Assembly (NCBI RefSeq): GCF_001907245.1 | Contig: NZ_MQSU01000002.1 | Span: 434,001-498,000, forward strand | Direction: 5' to 3' | Origin: Boudabousia liubingyangii | Lineage (GTDB): Bacteria; Actinomycetota; Actinomycetes; Actinomycetales; Actinomycetaceae | Length of the DNA stretch: 64,000 nt | Shown: positions 26,214 to 35,743 of the stretch, piece after piece | Numbering within the stretch: the first letter of the stretch is position 1 | Layout: each line of letters starts with the position of its first letter | The notes under the pieces: model-generated | Told to the model about the DNA's origin: nothing | The model's input: only the letters and a program-made list of their open reading frames with translations | Database searches by the model: none | Program-made: the position numbers and the translations under genes

Positions 26214-28316
26214 TTAGGCGTCAATGTCATCCAGTGCTAGCTGATTCGCACCATTAACAATAAATTCCTTACGTGGCGCGACTACTGAACCCATTAAGAG
26301 TTCGAAAGTTTCTTCAGCCTGCGTTAATGCGGCCTCGTCAGCTAGGGTGATCCTCCTGAGCGTTCGACCACTTGGGTCCATGGTAGTCTGAGCCAGTTGG
26401 TCCGCGTCCATCTCTCCAAGCCCCTTATAGCGTTGAATCGGTTCTTTGTAGGCGCGTCCCGAACGCTTGAGTTTCTTCAGCAGAGCGTTAAGTTCGTCTT
26501 CGCTATAGGTGTAGACGTATTCTTTCTTTCGGCGTCCAGTTGCCGCGATCTCCACCCGATGTAGTGGCGGTACCGCTGCGTATACTCGTCCAGCCTCGAT
26601 AAGTGGTCGCATGTACCGGAAGAATAGGGTCAACAGTAGAGTTCTAATGTGGGCACCGTCGACGTCAGCATCGGTCATTAAAATGATCTTGCCGTAGCGA
26701 GCTGCATCTAGGTTAAAGGTACGTCCTGAACCAGCGCCGATTACTTGGATAATCGCCGAGCATTCAGCATTGGCCAACATATCTGCAGTTGAGGCCTTTT
26801 GGACGTTGAGGATCTTGCCACGAATCGGGAAGAGTGCCTGGAATTCGGAGGAACGAGCCAGCTTTGCGGTGCCTAGTGCCGAATCGCCCTCAACGATAAA
26901 TAGCTCGGACTTCTCAACCTCATTTGAACGGCAATCTGCTAGTTTTGCCGGTAAGGAGGAAGTTTCTAGGGCATTTTTACGACGGGAAATCTCTTTATGG
27001 ATGCGCGCAGATTGCCGGGCTTTCATTTCGCCGACGATCTTCGTAAGCAAATTAGAGTTCTGCTGCTTGTCGTCGCGCTTATTGGAGCCAAGTTGAGTCT
27101 TTAGCTCAGAAGTAACCACCTGCGAAACTACCTGTCGAATCTGCGGAGTGCCTAGGATTTCCTTGGTCTGGCCCTCAAACTGTGGTTCCGGGAAGCGAAC
27201 GGTTACTACCGCAGTTAAACCTGCTAGGATATCGTCCTTTTCGAGGCGGCCATCCTTGGCAGTAATCTTTAGTTTTCGGGAGTTCTTTTCGACTTCCTTT
27301 CGGAAAATCTTTAGAAGCGCCTGCTCGAATCCAGCCACATGTGTACCACCCTTGGGGGTAGCAATAATATTTACATACGACTTTACTTGGGTTTCGTATC
27401 CGATCCCCCATCTTAGAGCGCATTCGACTTGGCAGGTTCGTTCAACGTCGCCGGCAACTAGATGCCCAGAATCATCGAGCTGTTGCACCGTTTCGACATA
27501 GGTACCTGAACCAGTGAATCGCCAGGTATCGGTCACCGCCGTGTCTTTAGCTAGGTAGTCAACATAATCAACAATCCCACCATCAAAGCAGAGAGTCTCC
27601 TCAACCACGTCAGAAGTGCGTTCATCACGCACGATCAGGGTTAGGCCCGGGACTAGGAAGGCAGACTGTCGGGCGCGTGCCAGCAGGGTGTCAAAGTCGA
27701 AATCAACGGTCTTGGGGAAGATCTGATAATCAGCCCAGAAACGGACTCGGGTGCCGGTTACGCCGCGTTTCGCCTTTCCGACTACCGCAAGTTCTGAACT
27801 GTCTGTGAAGGGGGTAAAGGGACTCGAAGGAGTGCGCCCTTTAGCATCGTCAAATGTCCCTGGCTCGCCCCGGCGGAAGGACATTCCATAAGTCTTTCCA
27901 GCACGGTCGACTTCGACGTCTAGACGGGCCGAAAGTGCGTTAACTACCGAGGCGCCCACCCCGTGTAGACCGCCGGAAGAGGTATAAGAGCCGCCACCGA
28001 ATTTGCCACCGGCATGTAGTTTGGTGAAAACCACTTCTACACCGGTTAGGCCCACTGATTTAACGATGTCAATCGGGATACCACGGCCGTCGTCTTGGAC
28101 TGAGACGGAGTGATCGTCGTGAAGAGTAACTCTAATAGTTTTGCAGTGCCCTTCCAGGGCCTCATCGATCGCATTGTCGATAATTTCCCAGACACAGTGC
28201 ATAAGGCCACGGTGATCGGTAGAGCCGATGTACATGCCGGGGCGTTTACGGACTGCTTCGAGTCCTTCTAGGACTGAAAGATGCCGGGCAGTATATTCCT
28301 CACTATTTTTACTCAC
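26214..28316 (-). CDS. parE: DNA topoisomerase IV subunit B
   Basis: 700 residues. The GHKL ATPase domain shows EIIDNAIDEALEG, DDGRGIPID and GGLHGVGASVVNALS; the TOPRIM domain shows ELFIVEGDSALGTAKLARS and LMTDADVDGAHI; the C-terminal domain has PIQRYKGLGEMDADQL and ends with LDDIDA. With parC nearby it encodes the decatenating enzyme. The first codon is ATG at 28316; the upstream divergent gene is a small zinc protein. Confidence 0.93.
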   Translation of the reverse strand: MSKNSEEYTARHLSVLEGLEAVRKRPGMYIGSTDHRGLMHCVWEIIDNAIDEALEGHCKTIRVTLHDDHSVSVQDDGRGIPIDIVKSVGLTGVEVVFTKLHAGGKFGGGSYTSSGGLHGVGASVVNALSARLDVEVDRAGKTYGMSFRRGEPGTFDDAKGRTPSSPFTPFTDSSELAVVGKAKRGVTGTRVRFWADYQIFPKTVDFDFDTLLARARQSAFLVPGLTLIVRDERTSDVVEETLCFDGGIVDYVDYLAKDTAVTDTWRFTGSGTYVETVQQLDDSGHLVAGDVERTCQVECALRWGIGYETQVKSYVNIIATPKGGTHVAGFEQALLKIFRKEVEKNSRKLKITAKDGRLEKDDILAGLTAVVTVRFPEPQFEGQTKEILGTPQIRQVVSQVVTSELKTQLGSNKRDDKQQNSNLLTKIVGEMKARQSARIHKEISRRKNALETSSLPAKLADCRSNEVEKSELFIVEGDSALGTAKLARSSEFQALFPIRGKILNVQKASTADMLANAECSAIIQVIGAGSGRTFNLDAARYGKIILMTDADVDGAHIRTLLLTLFFRYMRPLIEAGRVYAAVPPLHRVEIAATGRRKKEYVYTYSEDELNALLKKLKRSGRAYKEPIQRYKGLGEMDADQLAQTTMDPSGRTLRRITLADEAALTQAEETFELLMGSVVAPRKEFIVNGANQLALDDIDA

Positions 28317-28456
28317 GGGTACATTCTATTTGGGATTAGCCGATTCTTCGGTATTCGCACGCCGTATGGGCTTTATTCGAGGGGAAGCTAACTGATGGTT
28401 GCGCCGCCGGCGAAAGCTGCTTCAATATCCAAGGTTTTCTGAAAAATCATGGTGAA

Positions 28457-28690
28457 ATGATTGGTATGACTATGACAGAAGAAGTTTCACAGAATCTTGA
28501 AGATACTCGTGACACCGATACGCTTTCTGCGGCAGACCGCTGTGATGCCTGTGGCGCGCAAGCGTATGTACGTGTCCAGGTAGGCGACTTTGGCGAGCTA
28601 CTTTTCTGCGCCCACCATGCCCGAAAGCATTCGGAAGCACTTAGTAAAGTTGCGGAAGTAGTCACTGACCAAACTTCACTCTTGCAGTAA
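28457..28690 (+). CDS. Small DUF7455-type zinc-binding protein
   Basis: 77 residues. A consensus LSAADRCDACGAQAYVRV and LLFCAHHARKH give a CxxC...CxxH set likely to hold one zinc. The gene sits beside sigA in many Actinobacteria; function unknown. ATG codons at 28457, 28466 and 28472 are all in frame and lie within 16 bases; the later ones are equally plausible. Confidence 0.8.
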   Translation: MIGMTMTEEVSQNLEDTRDTDTLSAADRCDACGAQAYVRVQVGDFGELLFCAHHARKHSEALSKVAEVVTDQTSLLQ

Positions 28691-28703
28691 ATCAAGTTTT
28701 TAA

Positions 28704-28744
28704 GTTTTTGGGGCGGTTGAGTTTAACTCAACCGCCCCAAAAAC
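28704..28744. terminator. Bidirectional terminator between the zinc protein gene and sigA
   Basis: Near-perfect inverted repeat with 20-base arms (28704-28723 and 28725-28744), ending in GTTTTT on one side and AAAAAC on the other. It begins 13 bases after the zinc-protein stop and lies 100 bases from the sigA stop. Confidence 0.9.
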
Positions 28745-28843
28745 TTTATTAGATTATTCCGAACCAGTTAGATAACTCTTCAGGTTCCAGACACTTTCGG
28801 CTCCAGAGATTAAGCCCGCTAGGAAATCCTCTCTGAGCCCTAA

Positions 28844-30520
28844 TCAGTCTAGGTAGTCGCGCAATACTTGAGAACGCGACGGGTGACGAAGTTTCGACAT
28901 GGTCTTGGATTCGATCTGTCGAATACGTTCACGGGTAACACCGTAAACCTTACCAATCTCGTCTAGGGTCTTAGGCTGTCCATCTCCCAATCCAAAACGC
29001 ATGCGGACCACGCCGGCTTCACGTTCAGAGAGGGTACCTAGGACCTGCTGTAGCTGTTCTTGTAGCAGCGTGAAGGATACAGCTTCAGCCGGAACGATAG
29101 CTTCGGAGTCTTCAATTAGATCACCGAATTCGCTATCACCGTCTTCGCCTAGCGGAGTATGCAGCGAGATTGGCTCACGTCCATACTTCTGAACTTCAAC
29201 CACCTTATCGGGGGTCATATCCAGCTCTTGAGCTAGTTCTTCAGGGGTAGGTTCACGGCCTAGGTCTTGAAGCATCTGACGTTGGACTCGAGCCAGCTTA
29301 TTGATGACTTCCACCATGTGGACGGGGATACGAATAGTTCGTGCCTGGTCTGCCATCGCGCGGGTAATCGCCTGGCGAATCCACCAAGTAGCGTAAGTAG
29401 AGAACTTAAAGCCCTTGTTGTAATCGAATTTTTCAACCGCGCGGATTAGGCCTAGGTTACCTTCCTGAATCAGATCAAGGAAGAGCATGCCGCGTCCGGT
29501 GTATCGCTTCGCCAGTGAGACCACTAGACGCAAGTTTGCTTCTAGTAGGTGGTTCTTGGCATTCTGTCCGTCTCGAGCAATCCACATCAGCTCGCGACGG
29601 AGCTTGGAGGGCATCATATCGCCTTCGCGCTTTAGTTTTTCTTCTGCGAATAGACCTGCTTCGATTCGCTTTGCAAGATCAATTTCTTGGTCAGCGGTTA
29701 GTAGCGCAACCTTACCGATTTGCTTTAGGTAGTCCTTGACAGGATCTGCGGTAGCGCCGGCCACGGTTACCTGCTGCGTGGGGCCATCATCGTCCGTATC
29801 AGAGACTACGAAGGACGATGCTGCCATTGAAGCTTGAGCCATAGCCTTGGCATTCGCTTTTGCTTCGGCATGCTCGTCTTCTTCATCATCGATGTCATCG
29901 ATCTCATCTTCGTCGTCATCCTCATCGTCTAAGTCAACATCAAGGTCGTCATCAAGATCGAAATCTTCATCGACATCAATATCTAGGTCATCATCAAGGT
30001 CAGAATCGTCTTCCAGAGGTTCCTCGGTAATAGGTTCTTCCTTGGGAAGTTCTTCTTCTTTAGCTACGGTTTTGGAGCTCTTGCGAGTCCGGGTTGTCGT
30101 AGTCTTTGCCTTCGACTTTGCGGCAGGCTTCGTGGTCTCTTCTTCGGCTACCGGCTCATCCTTTTTAGCAGCAGTACTCTTAGTAGCCTTCGCAGCGCGC
30201 TTAGCCGGGGCCTTTTTAGCGGCCTTGGGTTTAGCTTCTTCTGCAGCACTCTCCGCAACTTCAGTCTGCACGTCGTTTGACTTTTTGGCAGTCGTTGACT
30301 TCGTCGTGGCTTTGCGAGTACGTTTTGCCGGCGCCTTTGGGTTATCTTCTGCAGCAATTTCCTCAGATTCGGCTTTTTTAGCGGCGGCCGCACTTTTGGT
30401 ACTTTCCTTAGGAGCGGCTTTTTTCGTTGCTGCGGCCTGGGTTTTCTTGGACTTAGCTGAAGTTTTAACCTCTTCGGTTTCCGAAGTTTTATCAGCTGTC
30501 GTAGTCTTTTTAGTCGGCAC
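28844..30520 (-). CDS. sigA: Primary RNA polymerase sigma factor (SigA/HrdB/RpoD type)
   Basis: 558 residues. Regions 1.2-4.2 occupy the C-terminal 310 residues: [56 protein letters not shown], and the -35-recognition helix near [14 protein letters not shown]. The N-terminal 165 residues are Lys/Ala/Thr-rich, and residues about 168-222 are almost continuously acidic, replacing a folded region 1.1; similar extensions occur in actinobacterial primary sigma factors. It sits beside DUF7455 and parE in the order usual for the phylum. Confidence 0.95.
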   Translation of the reverse strand: MPTKKTTTADKTSETEEVKTSAKSKKTQAAATKKAAPKESTKSAAAAKKAESEEIAAEDNPKAPAKRTRKATTKSTTAKKSNDVQTEVAESAAEEAKPKAAKKAPAKRAAKATKSTAAKKDEPVAEEETTKPAAKSKAKTTTTRTRKSSKTVAKEEELPKEEPITEEPLEDDSDLDDDLDIDVDEDFDLDDDLDVDLDDEDDDEDEIDDIDDEEDEHAEAKANAKAMAQASMAASSFVVSDTDDDGPTQQVTVAGATADPVKDYLKQIGKVALLTADQEIDLAKRIEAGLFAEEKLKREGDMMPSKLRRELMWIARDGQNAKNHLLEANLRLVVSLAKRYTGRGMLFLDLIQEGNLGLIRAVEKFDYNKGFKFSTYATWWIRQAITRAMADQARTIRIPVHMVEVINKLARVQRQMLQDLGREPTPEELAQELDMTPDKVVEVQKYGREPISLHTPLGEDGDSEFGDLIEDSEAIVPAEAVSFTLLQEQLQQVLGTLSEREAGVVRMRFGLGDGQPKTLDEIGKVYGVTRERIRQIESKTMSKLRHPSRSQVLRDYLD

Positions 30521-30605
30521 GGAGCACCTTTCGTGAGTTACGTGACTTTTAACTGTACGTTTCGTCTGCCGTCAATTATAATCTGCGCACCCGAAAATTG
30601 CGCAT

Positions 30606-30980
30606 TCAGTTCGCGGTAACGGTAACCACCGGGCAGGAAGCGTTTAGTAGAATTTGACGTGCGTTAGGACCAATCTGTACTGCCCCCGCAGCGGCGCTCT
30701 GAATGCCCATTACGATGTAGCGGGCCTGCTGTTCCTGAGCCAAGGCTAAAATCTGTTTGGACAGTTCTGCTTCACCGGCAACTCGATGCACCTCGAACTC
30801 AATTTCGGTGTTTTCAACCTGTTCCCATAGAGCTTGATTTTCCGCCTCAATTTCGTGGTTATCATTGGGAGTTGGCGCCAGAATGTGCAATTTTAGTTGT
30901 TCTTGCGAGGCTAGCGCCATGGCTGTTTGTAGCGCCTGCTCAGATTCCGGGTTCTTAAAATATCCCAATACCACCGACAT
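30606..30980 (-). CDS. Universal stress protein (single UspA domain)
   Basis: 124 residues, one UspA-like domain: a VVLGYFKNPESEQAL start, an RYIVMGIQSAA strand, then IGPNARQILLNASCPVVTV. The G-(2)-G-(9)-G(S/T) ATP loop is only partly preserved (MGIQSAAAGAVQIGPNA), so nucleotide binding is doubtful. Universal stress proteins are frequent DosR targets in mycobacteria, but I see no DosR-like box upstream. Divergent from the prenyl synthase gene. Confidence 0.85.
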   Translation of the reverse strand: MSVVLGYFKNPESEQALQTAMALASQEQLKLHILAPTPNDNHEIEAENQALWEQVENTEIEFEVHRVAGEAELSKQILALAQEQQARYIVMGIQSAAAGAVQIGPNARQILLNASCPVVTVTAN

Positions 30981-31078
30981 AACTTGCTCCTATATTTTTG
31001 CCCTTGCCATCATTCATATGGAACCGTCCATTTTACTGTAAGTTGGAGGATTTCCCGCATTCTGCTACTGTCACTCAC

Positions 31079-32185
31079 ATGAGTGATCGCTTTAGAAACT
31101 ATGGCAAACATCATGAAGCCTATCAGAAAAGCATTAGGGAAGAAATTTCTCACCATCTAGAACAGACATTCTCAGCTCATGATTCGCAACTCTGGTTAGC
31201 GCTAAGGGAGCTAGTCACCCGCAGTCTTTCGGGAGGTAAAGGACTGCGAGCCACCTGCGCTTTCCTTGGATTTCAACTGGCGCAGGAAGACGAGGTTGCT
31301 CCCGCCCCAGAGAATCTAGTAGCCCTAGGTGCTGCACTTGAGACTTACCAGGCTTCCGCGCTAACTCATGATGACTATATCGATCACTCTGAGCTACGAC
31401 GAGGCAACCCCTCAGTGCCTGCGCTAGCGCACCAACTAGCCAACAGGTTGGGATTAGCCCCTAGCGCTCAAGAATATGTTTCCGCGGCTGCCACGTTCGT
31501 TGGAGATTTAACTCTGGGCATGGCCTTTGAGTTCTTGGGTAACGCAGTTCAAGGGCTTGAGGAATCGGCTTCCCTACTTTCGACTTTTGCCACCATGACT
31601 TCCCGGGTCGCAATCGGCCAGTATCTTGATACTACGCTTGACTTCACTTCTGCAGACTCGTTAAGTCCCGCAAAAGCATTAGAGGTAATTAGCTATAAAA
31701 CGGCAGGTTACTCTGTCATCACGCCTGTCTGCTTGGGTGCCATTTTGGGCGGGATGCCGTCCGAGGACGTTCGCCAACTTGAAGCTGCTCTCGCACCTTG
31801 GGGTTTTGGCTTCCAACTTCGCGATGACCAGTTAGGAGCTTTTGGCATCTCTAAAGAGACCGGTAAGCCAACTGCTTCAGACTTGAAGAACGGTAAGCGA
31901 ACCGTGTTAATGGCTCGTACCCTTGAGATTCTTGAGCAGGAGGATCCCCAGGCGAAAGCTGAGCTCGTTGAGCTACTTGCACCTAGGCGCTCACGAACGG
32001 AACAAGACATCGCCCGGATGGCAGAGCTACTAGCGGAAGTGAGCTCTCAAGAGCTTCTAGAAAAAGAAATCGCAACGCTGGCTGAGGAGGGTGAAGCAGC
32101 CTTAGATCGTTTAGATTTCATCTCTCCAGAGGCACTTGCACAGCTTAAATCGCTGGGCCAGAGCCTCCTGTGGCGGCGCGTCTAA
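31079..32185 (+). CDS. Polyprenyl diphosphate synthase (IdsA-like, GGPP-type)
   Basis: About 368 residues; condenses isopentenyl units (supplied by the dxs pathway) into a prenyl diphosphate. Both Asp-rich motifs are visible: HDDYIDHSELRRG and FQLRDDQLGAFG, with GKPTASDLKNGKRTVL after the second. The ATG at 31079 places the conserved part correctly, but its ribosome binding site is weak: GGAGG is over 25 bases upstream. A frame from 30998 adds 27 residues. The neighbouring pknL and aroG match the mycobacterial idsA2-pknL-aroG order. Confidence 0.88.
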   Translation: MSDRFRNYGKHHEAYQKSIREEISHHLEQTFSAHDSQLWLALRELVTRSLSGGKGLRATCAFLGFQLAQEDEVAPAPENLVALGAALETYQASALTHDDYIDHSELRRGNPSVPALAHQLANRLGLAPSAQEYVSAAATFVGDLTLGMAFEFLGNAVQGLEESASLLSTFATMTSRVAIGQYLDTTLDFTSADSLSPAKALEVISYKTAGYSVITPVCLGAILGGMPSEDVRQLEAALAPWGFGFQLRDDQLGAFGISKETGKPTASDLKNGKRTVLMARTLEILEQEDPQAKAELVELLAPRRSRTEQDIARMAELLAEVSSQELLEKEIATLAEEGEAALDRLDFISPEALAQLKSLGQSLLWRRV

Positions 32186-32254
32186 GCAAAGCTGGCACGC
32201 TCTTTCCTCGGCGTGGATACTGGGAAAATTTAATCCTCACGTAAAATATCTTTT

Positions 32255-34315
32255 GTGAACGATGAGCAGGAACCCCAAAGTCCAAGGTCGGAGGACGGCG
32301 CCACTACCCCGGCGTCGACACCAGTACCTGTCGTTTCTGCTGCGCTTACAGACCCGCTAATCGGGTTAGTGATCGACGGGCGTTATCGCGTTGATTCACT
32401 TCTAGCCCGAGGCGGAATGGCCACGGTTTACCGCGCCTTTGACGAGCGCTTGGAGCGCGAAGTCGCAGTAAAGGTACTTTATCCACATCTGGTTGACTCG
32501 GGTTCTTTCCTCGCTCGTTTCCAAAAAGAAGCACGATCTGTTGCGCGTCTAATCCACCCGAATATCGTCACGGTATTTGACCAGGGGGAGTTACCTGGTA
32601 CCGCTTATATCGTCATGCAACTGATCGATGGTCCCTCAGTCAGAGAGCTGATCGATCAAGATGCCCCCTTCACTTTAAAGCGTGCACTGGACCTAACCGA
32701 AAAAGTTTTGATCGGTCTTCAAGCTGCCCACAGTCAAGGCATTATTCACCGCGATATCAAGCCGGAAAATATTCTCCTCTCCCCTGATGGTACTCCGCAG
32801 ATTGCTGATTTCGGATTGGCTCAGACGATTTCGCAAACCTCAGGAGCGACGTCGCATACGCTTCTGGGCACGGTTGCCTACGTGGCGCCGGAACTTATCA
32901 CCAAGGGGGAATCCGATGAGAGATCGGATCTATATGCCCTTGGGATTATGCTTTTTGAAATGCTCACGGGTTCGGTTCCTTTTAAGGGCGCGAACGCTAT
33001 CAATATTGCCTATGCGCATGTATCGCAGTCTGTGCCCCCGATTTCCCAAATCGTTGATTGGATGCCCACTGAGGTTGATGAGTTCCTCTCCTCTCTTACT
33101 GCGCAGGATCCAGAAGAGCGGTTCGAGAGTGCGCAAGCTGCCCTTGCAGATCTTCGTTTACTGCTTCCTGAGTTATCTAATGACCTTTTACACCGTCGCT
33201 TTACGGTTCCTCAGGCTAGCAATCAACCTGAAAAAGATCATGCCCCTACCGCCCGACTAAATGTCCCCTCGGGTACGGCTCGTCTGCCCTTCCTAGAGAA
33301 GTCCCAAAAACGACTGAACTCTGCGCCTACTGCCCCGGCTGATTTTCCTGGCCCCAAAGCTAGTACTGACTCAACTTCTGCTGCTGCCCTACCTGATGCC
33401 GGTAAGTCGGGTCATTCCGATTCTTTGCCTCGACGCAAGTGGCCGTGGTTGCTTTTCTGGATATTCCTGATTGCAGGAGTTAGTTCTGCTGGTTCCTGGT
33501 GGTACTTAGAAAAGGGACCGGGTGCTTACTATCCAGTTCCCCAACTTCAGGGGCTTACCCAAGAGCAAGCCGACGAGCTCCTGAAAGAGAATGGCCTTTC
33601 CGTAACTGCCGAAAGTGATTTTTCAGATTCGGTACCAGCCGGAAAAGTCATTGACACTCTCCCCGTTGCGGGAGAGAAACAGTATAAGAATGACCCGGTC
33701 CTAATTCGCATTTCAAAAGGTGTTGAAATGCTGACTGTTCCTGAGCTCATCGGCGAAACTAAAGAGGCAGCGCTAAAGAAGCTAGCCGAGGCACGTTTCC
33801 AAGCTGGAAATATCACTGAGGAGTTCTCCGAGGACGTGCCGGCAGGCGTTGTTATCGCCACCCAACCGGGCGCAAATACCACCCTAAAGCATGACTCTTC
33901 CGTCGACTTAAAGATTTCAAAGGGTCGGCAGCCCTTCGCAGTTCCTAATCTGGTAGGCAAAACACGCGACGCTATCGATACTTCTGAGAATCAGCCTTTT
34001 AAGTTTTCCTTCAGTGATCAGTTCTCAGATACGGTTCCGAAGGGTGTGGTGATCTCTCAAGAGCCAGCCGCTGGCACCAACAAGTATCGAAGTGACGAGG
34101 TCAAGGTCGTAATCTCTAAGGGACCGGAACTATTCCCCGTGCCCGCGGTGTTTGGAAAGAGCCAGAAAGAAGCTACTAAGATGCTGCAAGAAGCCGGGTT
34201 TAAGGTCAAGATTGAAAAAATCTTCGACGGTGTCTTTGGTACCGTACGGATGACCCGCCCGGGCAAGGGTACGATGCTCCCCAAGGGAGCAACTGTGACC
34301 CTAGTGGTGATCTAG
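32255..34315 (+). CDS. pknL: Membrane Ser/Thr protein kinase with four PASTA repeats (PknL-like)
   Basis: 686 residues. The cytosolic kinase domain (about 35-310) has GGMATVYRAFD, the VAVKVL lysine, HRDIKPENIL and DFGLAQ. A disordered linker leads to one membrane helix (about 396-415) and four extracellular PASTA repeats (about 424-489, 490-557, 558-623, 624-686), which sense muropeptides or lipid II in relatives. I use PknL rather than PknB because the flanking genes are a prenyl synthase and class II DAHP synthase, as around mycobacterial pknL; no pbpA/rodA or pstP is nearby. GTG start at 32255. The TAG stop lies in a CTAG shared with the opposing aroG stop. Confidence 0.88.
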   Translation: MNDEQEPQSPRSEDGATTPASTPVPVVSAALTDPLIGLVIDGRYRVDSLLARGGMATVYRAFDERLEREVAVKVLYPHLVDSGSFLARFQKEARSVARLIHPNIVTVFDQGELPGTAYIVMQLIDGPSVRELIDQDAPFTLKRALDLTEKVLIGLQAAHSQGIIHRDIKPENILLSPDGTPQIADFGLAQTISQTSGATSHTLLGTVAYVAPELITKGESDERSDLYALGIMLFEMLTGSVPFKGANAINIAYAHVSQSVPPISQIVDWMPTEVDEFLSSLTAQDPEERFESAQAALADLRLLLPELSNDLLHRRFTVPQASNQPEKDHAPTARLNVPSGTARLPFLEKSQKRLNSAPTAPADFPGPKASTDSTSAAALPDAGKSGHSDSLPRRKWPWLLFWIFLIAGVSSAGSWWYLEKGPGAYYPVPQLQGLTQEQADELLKENGLSVTAESDFSDSVPAGKVIDTLPVAGEKQYKNDPVLIRISKGVEMLTVPELIGETKEAALKKLAEARFQAGNITEEFSEDVPAGVVIATQPGANTTLKHDSSVDLKISKGRQPFAVPNLVGKTRDAIDTSENQPFKFSFSDQFSDTVPKGVVISQEPAAGTNKYRSDEVKVVISKGPELFPVPAVFGKSQKEATKMLQEAGFKVKIEKIFDGVFGTVRMTRPGKGTMLPKGATVTLVVI

Positions 34316-35667
34316 CACTTACCTAGCATTTGGGCGACCAAGAAGGCCAGCTCTAGGGACTGCTGGTGGTTTAGTCGCGGGTCAACTAGCGTCTCATAGT
34401 TATCAGCCAGGGCGTCTTCGGTTAGTTCTTCGGCGCCACCTAGCACTTCAGTTACGTCATCACCCGTGAGCTCTACGTGAATACCACCGGGGATTGCCCC
34501 CTCGTTCACCACGATCTCAAAGAACGCTGCTACCTCATTCATGATGTCGTCGAAACGACGAGTCTTGTACCCGGTACCGGAGGTCACGGTATTACCGTGC
34601 ATGGGGTCGCAGATCCAAAGCACGGGGATGCCGGCAGCCTTTACCTCGCGTACCAGCTGTGGTAGACGTTCGTAAATCTGCTTTGCCCCCATGCGGGTAA
34701 TTAGGGATAGCCGCCCAATCTCATTATTTGGGTTAATAACCTTTGAGAGGGCGATAACGTCCTCGGCGGTAGCGGTGGGTCCGAGTTTTACGCCAATGGG
34801 GTTACGGACCGAAGCGCACTGTTGCACGTGTGCACCGTCCAACTGTCGGGTACGCTCCCCAATCCACAGGTAGTGGGCGGAAGTGTTGTAAAGGTCGCCG
34901 GTACGCGAGTCTACGCGGGTCATAGCGTCCTCGTACTCAAGCAAGAGCGCCTCATGCGCTGAGTACAGGTCAACGAAGGAAATCGCCTCAAAATCAGATC
35001 CCACGGCCTCCATGAAACGTAGGGCCCGATCAATTTCTCCAGCGAGGTTCTCATAACGAGCATAGGCCGGATTATCGGTGAAACCACGATTCCAGTTATG
35101 GACTTGACGTAGGTCTGCATAACCGCCACGGGTAAAAGCGCGAATTAGATTTAACGAGGTCGCCGAGCGCTGGTACATCTCCATTAGGCGATGGGGATCG
35201 GGACGGCGTTCTTCTGCAGTAAAGCCAAACCCGTTTACCGCGTCACCGCGGTACGACGGCAGACTGATGCCGTTACGAGTTTCTAGGTCGGAAGAACGCG
35301 GTTTTGAGTACTGTCCCGCGATGCGGCCGATCTTAACCACAGGCATAGAGGCACCGTAGCTAATGACAACGGACATCTGCAAGATCGTCTGGATCTTGGC
35401 GCGGATCTTATCTGCGGTAGAACCGACGAAGGTCTCCGCACAGTCGCCGCCGGTTAGAATGAATGACTTGCCTTCAGCTGCGGCTGCTAGGCTACGGCTA
35501 AGCTTGTCGACCTCACCGGCAAAAACTAAAGGTGGCCGGGTCTTTAGGTCAGAAGTGACTTGGTTGAGTTCTTGATAGTCCTCATACTTCGGTTGTTGGA
35601 GGGCAGGTCGTCCCCTCCAGGCGTTACGTTCGTCTGGGACACTCGAGGTTTCAAAGGTTTCAGTCAC
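34312..35667 (-). CDS. aroG: Class II 3-deoxy-7-phosphoheptulonate (DAHP) synthase
   Basis: 451 residues; first step of the shikimate pathway, joining phosphoenolpyruvate and erythrose-4-phosphate. Plant-like class II signatures are visible: WRGRPALQQPKYED, a GGDCAETF metal/substrate loop, KPRSSD, a GDAVNGF segment, WICDPMHGNT and GGIHVELTGDDVTE. The stop codon overlaps the pknL stop (convergent). Located downstream of PPi-PFK on the same strand but separated by a strong terminator. Confidence 0.94.
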   Translation of the reverse strand: MTETFETSSVPDERNAWRGRPALQQPKYEDYQELNQVTSDLKTRPPLVFAGEVDKLSRSLAAAAEGKSFILTGGDCAETFVGSTADKIRAKIQTILQMSVVISYGASMPVVKIGRIAGQYSKPRSSDLETRNGISLPSYRGDAVNGFGFTAEERRPDPHRLMEMYQRSATSLNLIRAFTRGGYADLRQVHNWNRGFTDNPAYARYENLAGEIDRALRFMEAVGSDFEAISFVDLYSAHEALLLEYEDAMTRVDSRTGDLYNTSAHYLWIGERTRQLDGAHVQQCASVRNPIGVKLGPTATAEDVIALSKVINPNNEIGRLSLITRMGAKQIYERLPQLVREVKAAGIPVLWICDPMHGNTVTSGTGYKTRRFDDIMNEVAAFFEIVVNEGAIPGGIHVELTGDDVTEVLGGAEELTEDALADNYETLVDPRLNHQQSLELAFLVAQMLGKC

Positions 35668-35684
35668 CCTGTAATGATAAACGA

Positions 35685-35728
35685 AAAACCTGCATCTCTA
35701 CCGATTATCTCGGCGAGATGCAGGTTTT
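35685..35728 (-). terminator. Terminator downstream of the PPi-phosphofructokinase gene
   Basis: Arms AAAACCTGCATCTC (35685-35698) and its complement (35715-35728) with an inner CCGA/TCGG stem in the loop, 16 bases after the phosphofructokinase stop. Read on the minus strand it ends in a run of T. It isolates aroG from its upstream neighbour. Confidence 0.85.
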
Positions 35729-35743
35729 ATCACTGAATTTGAA

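Noticed and set aside
29847-30536. Long Ser/Ala-rich open frame on the plus strand
   Set aside because: It is the antisense of the repetitive Lys/Ala- and Asp-rich N-terminal part of sigA; biased codons keep the opposite frame open.
30981-31078. DosR-like box ahead of the universal stress protein gene
   Set aside because: I looked because USP genes are classic DosR targets, but no GGGAC/GTCCC pair is present.
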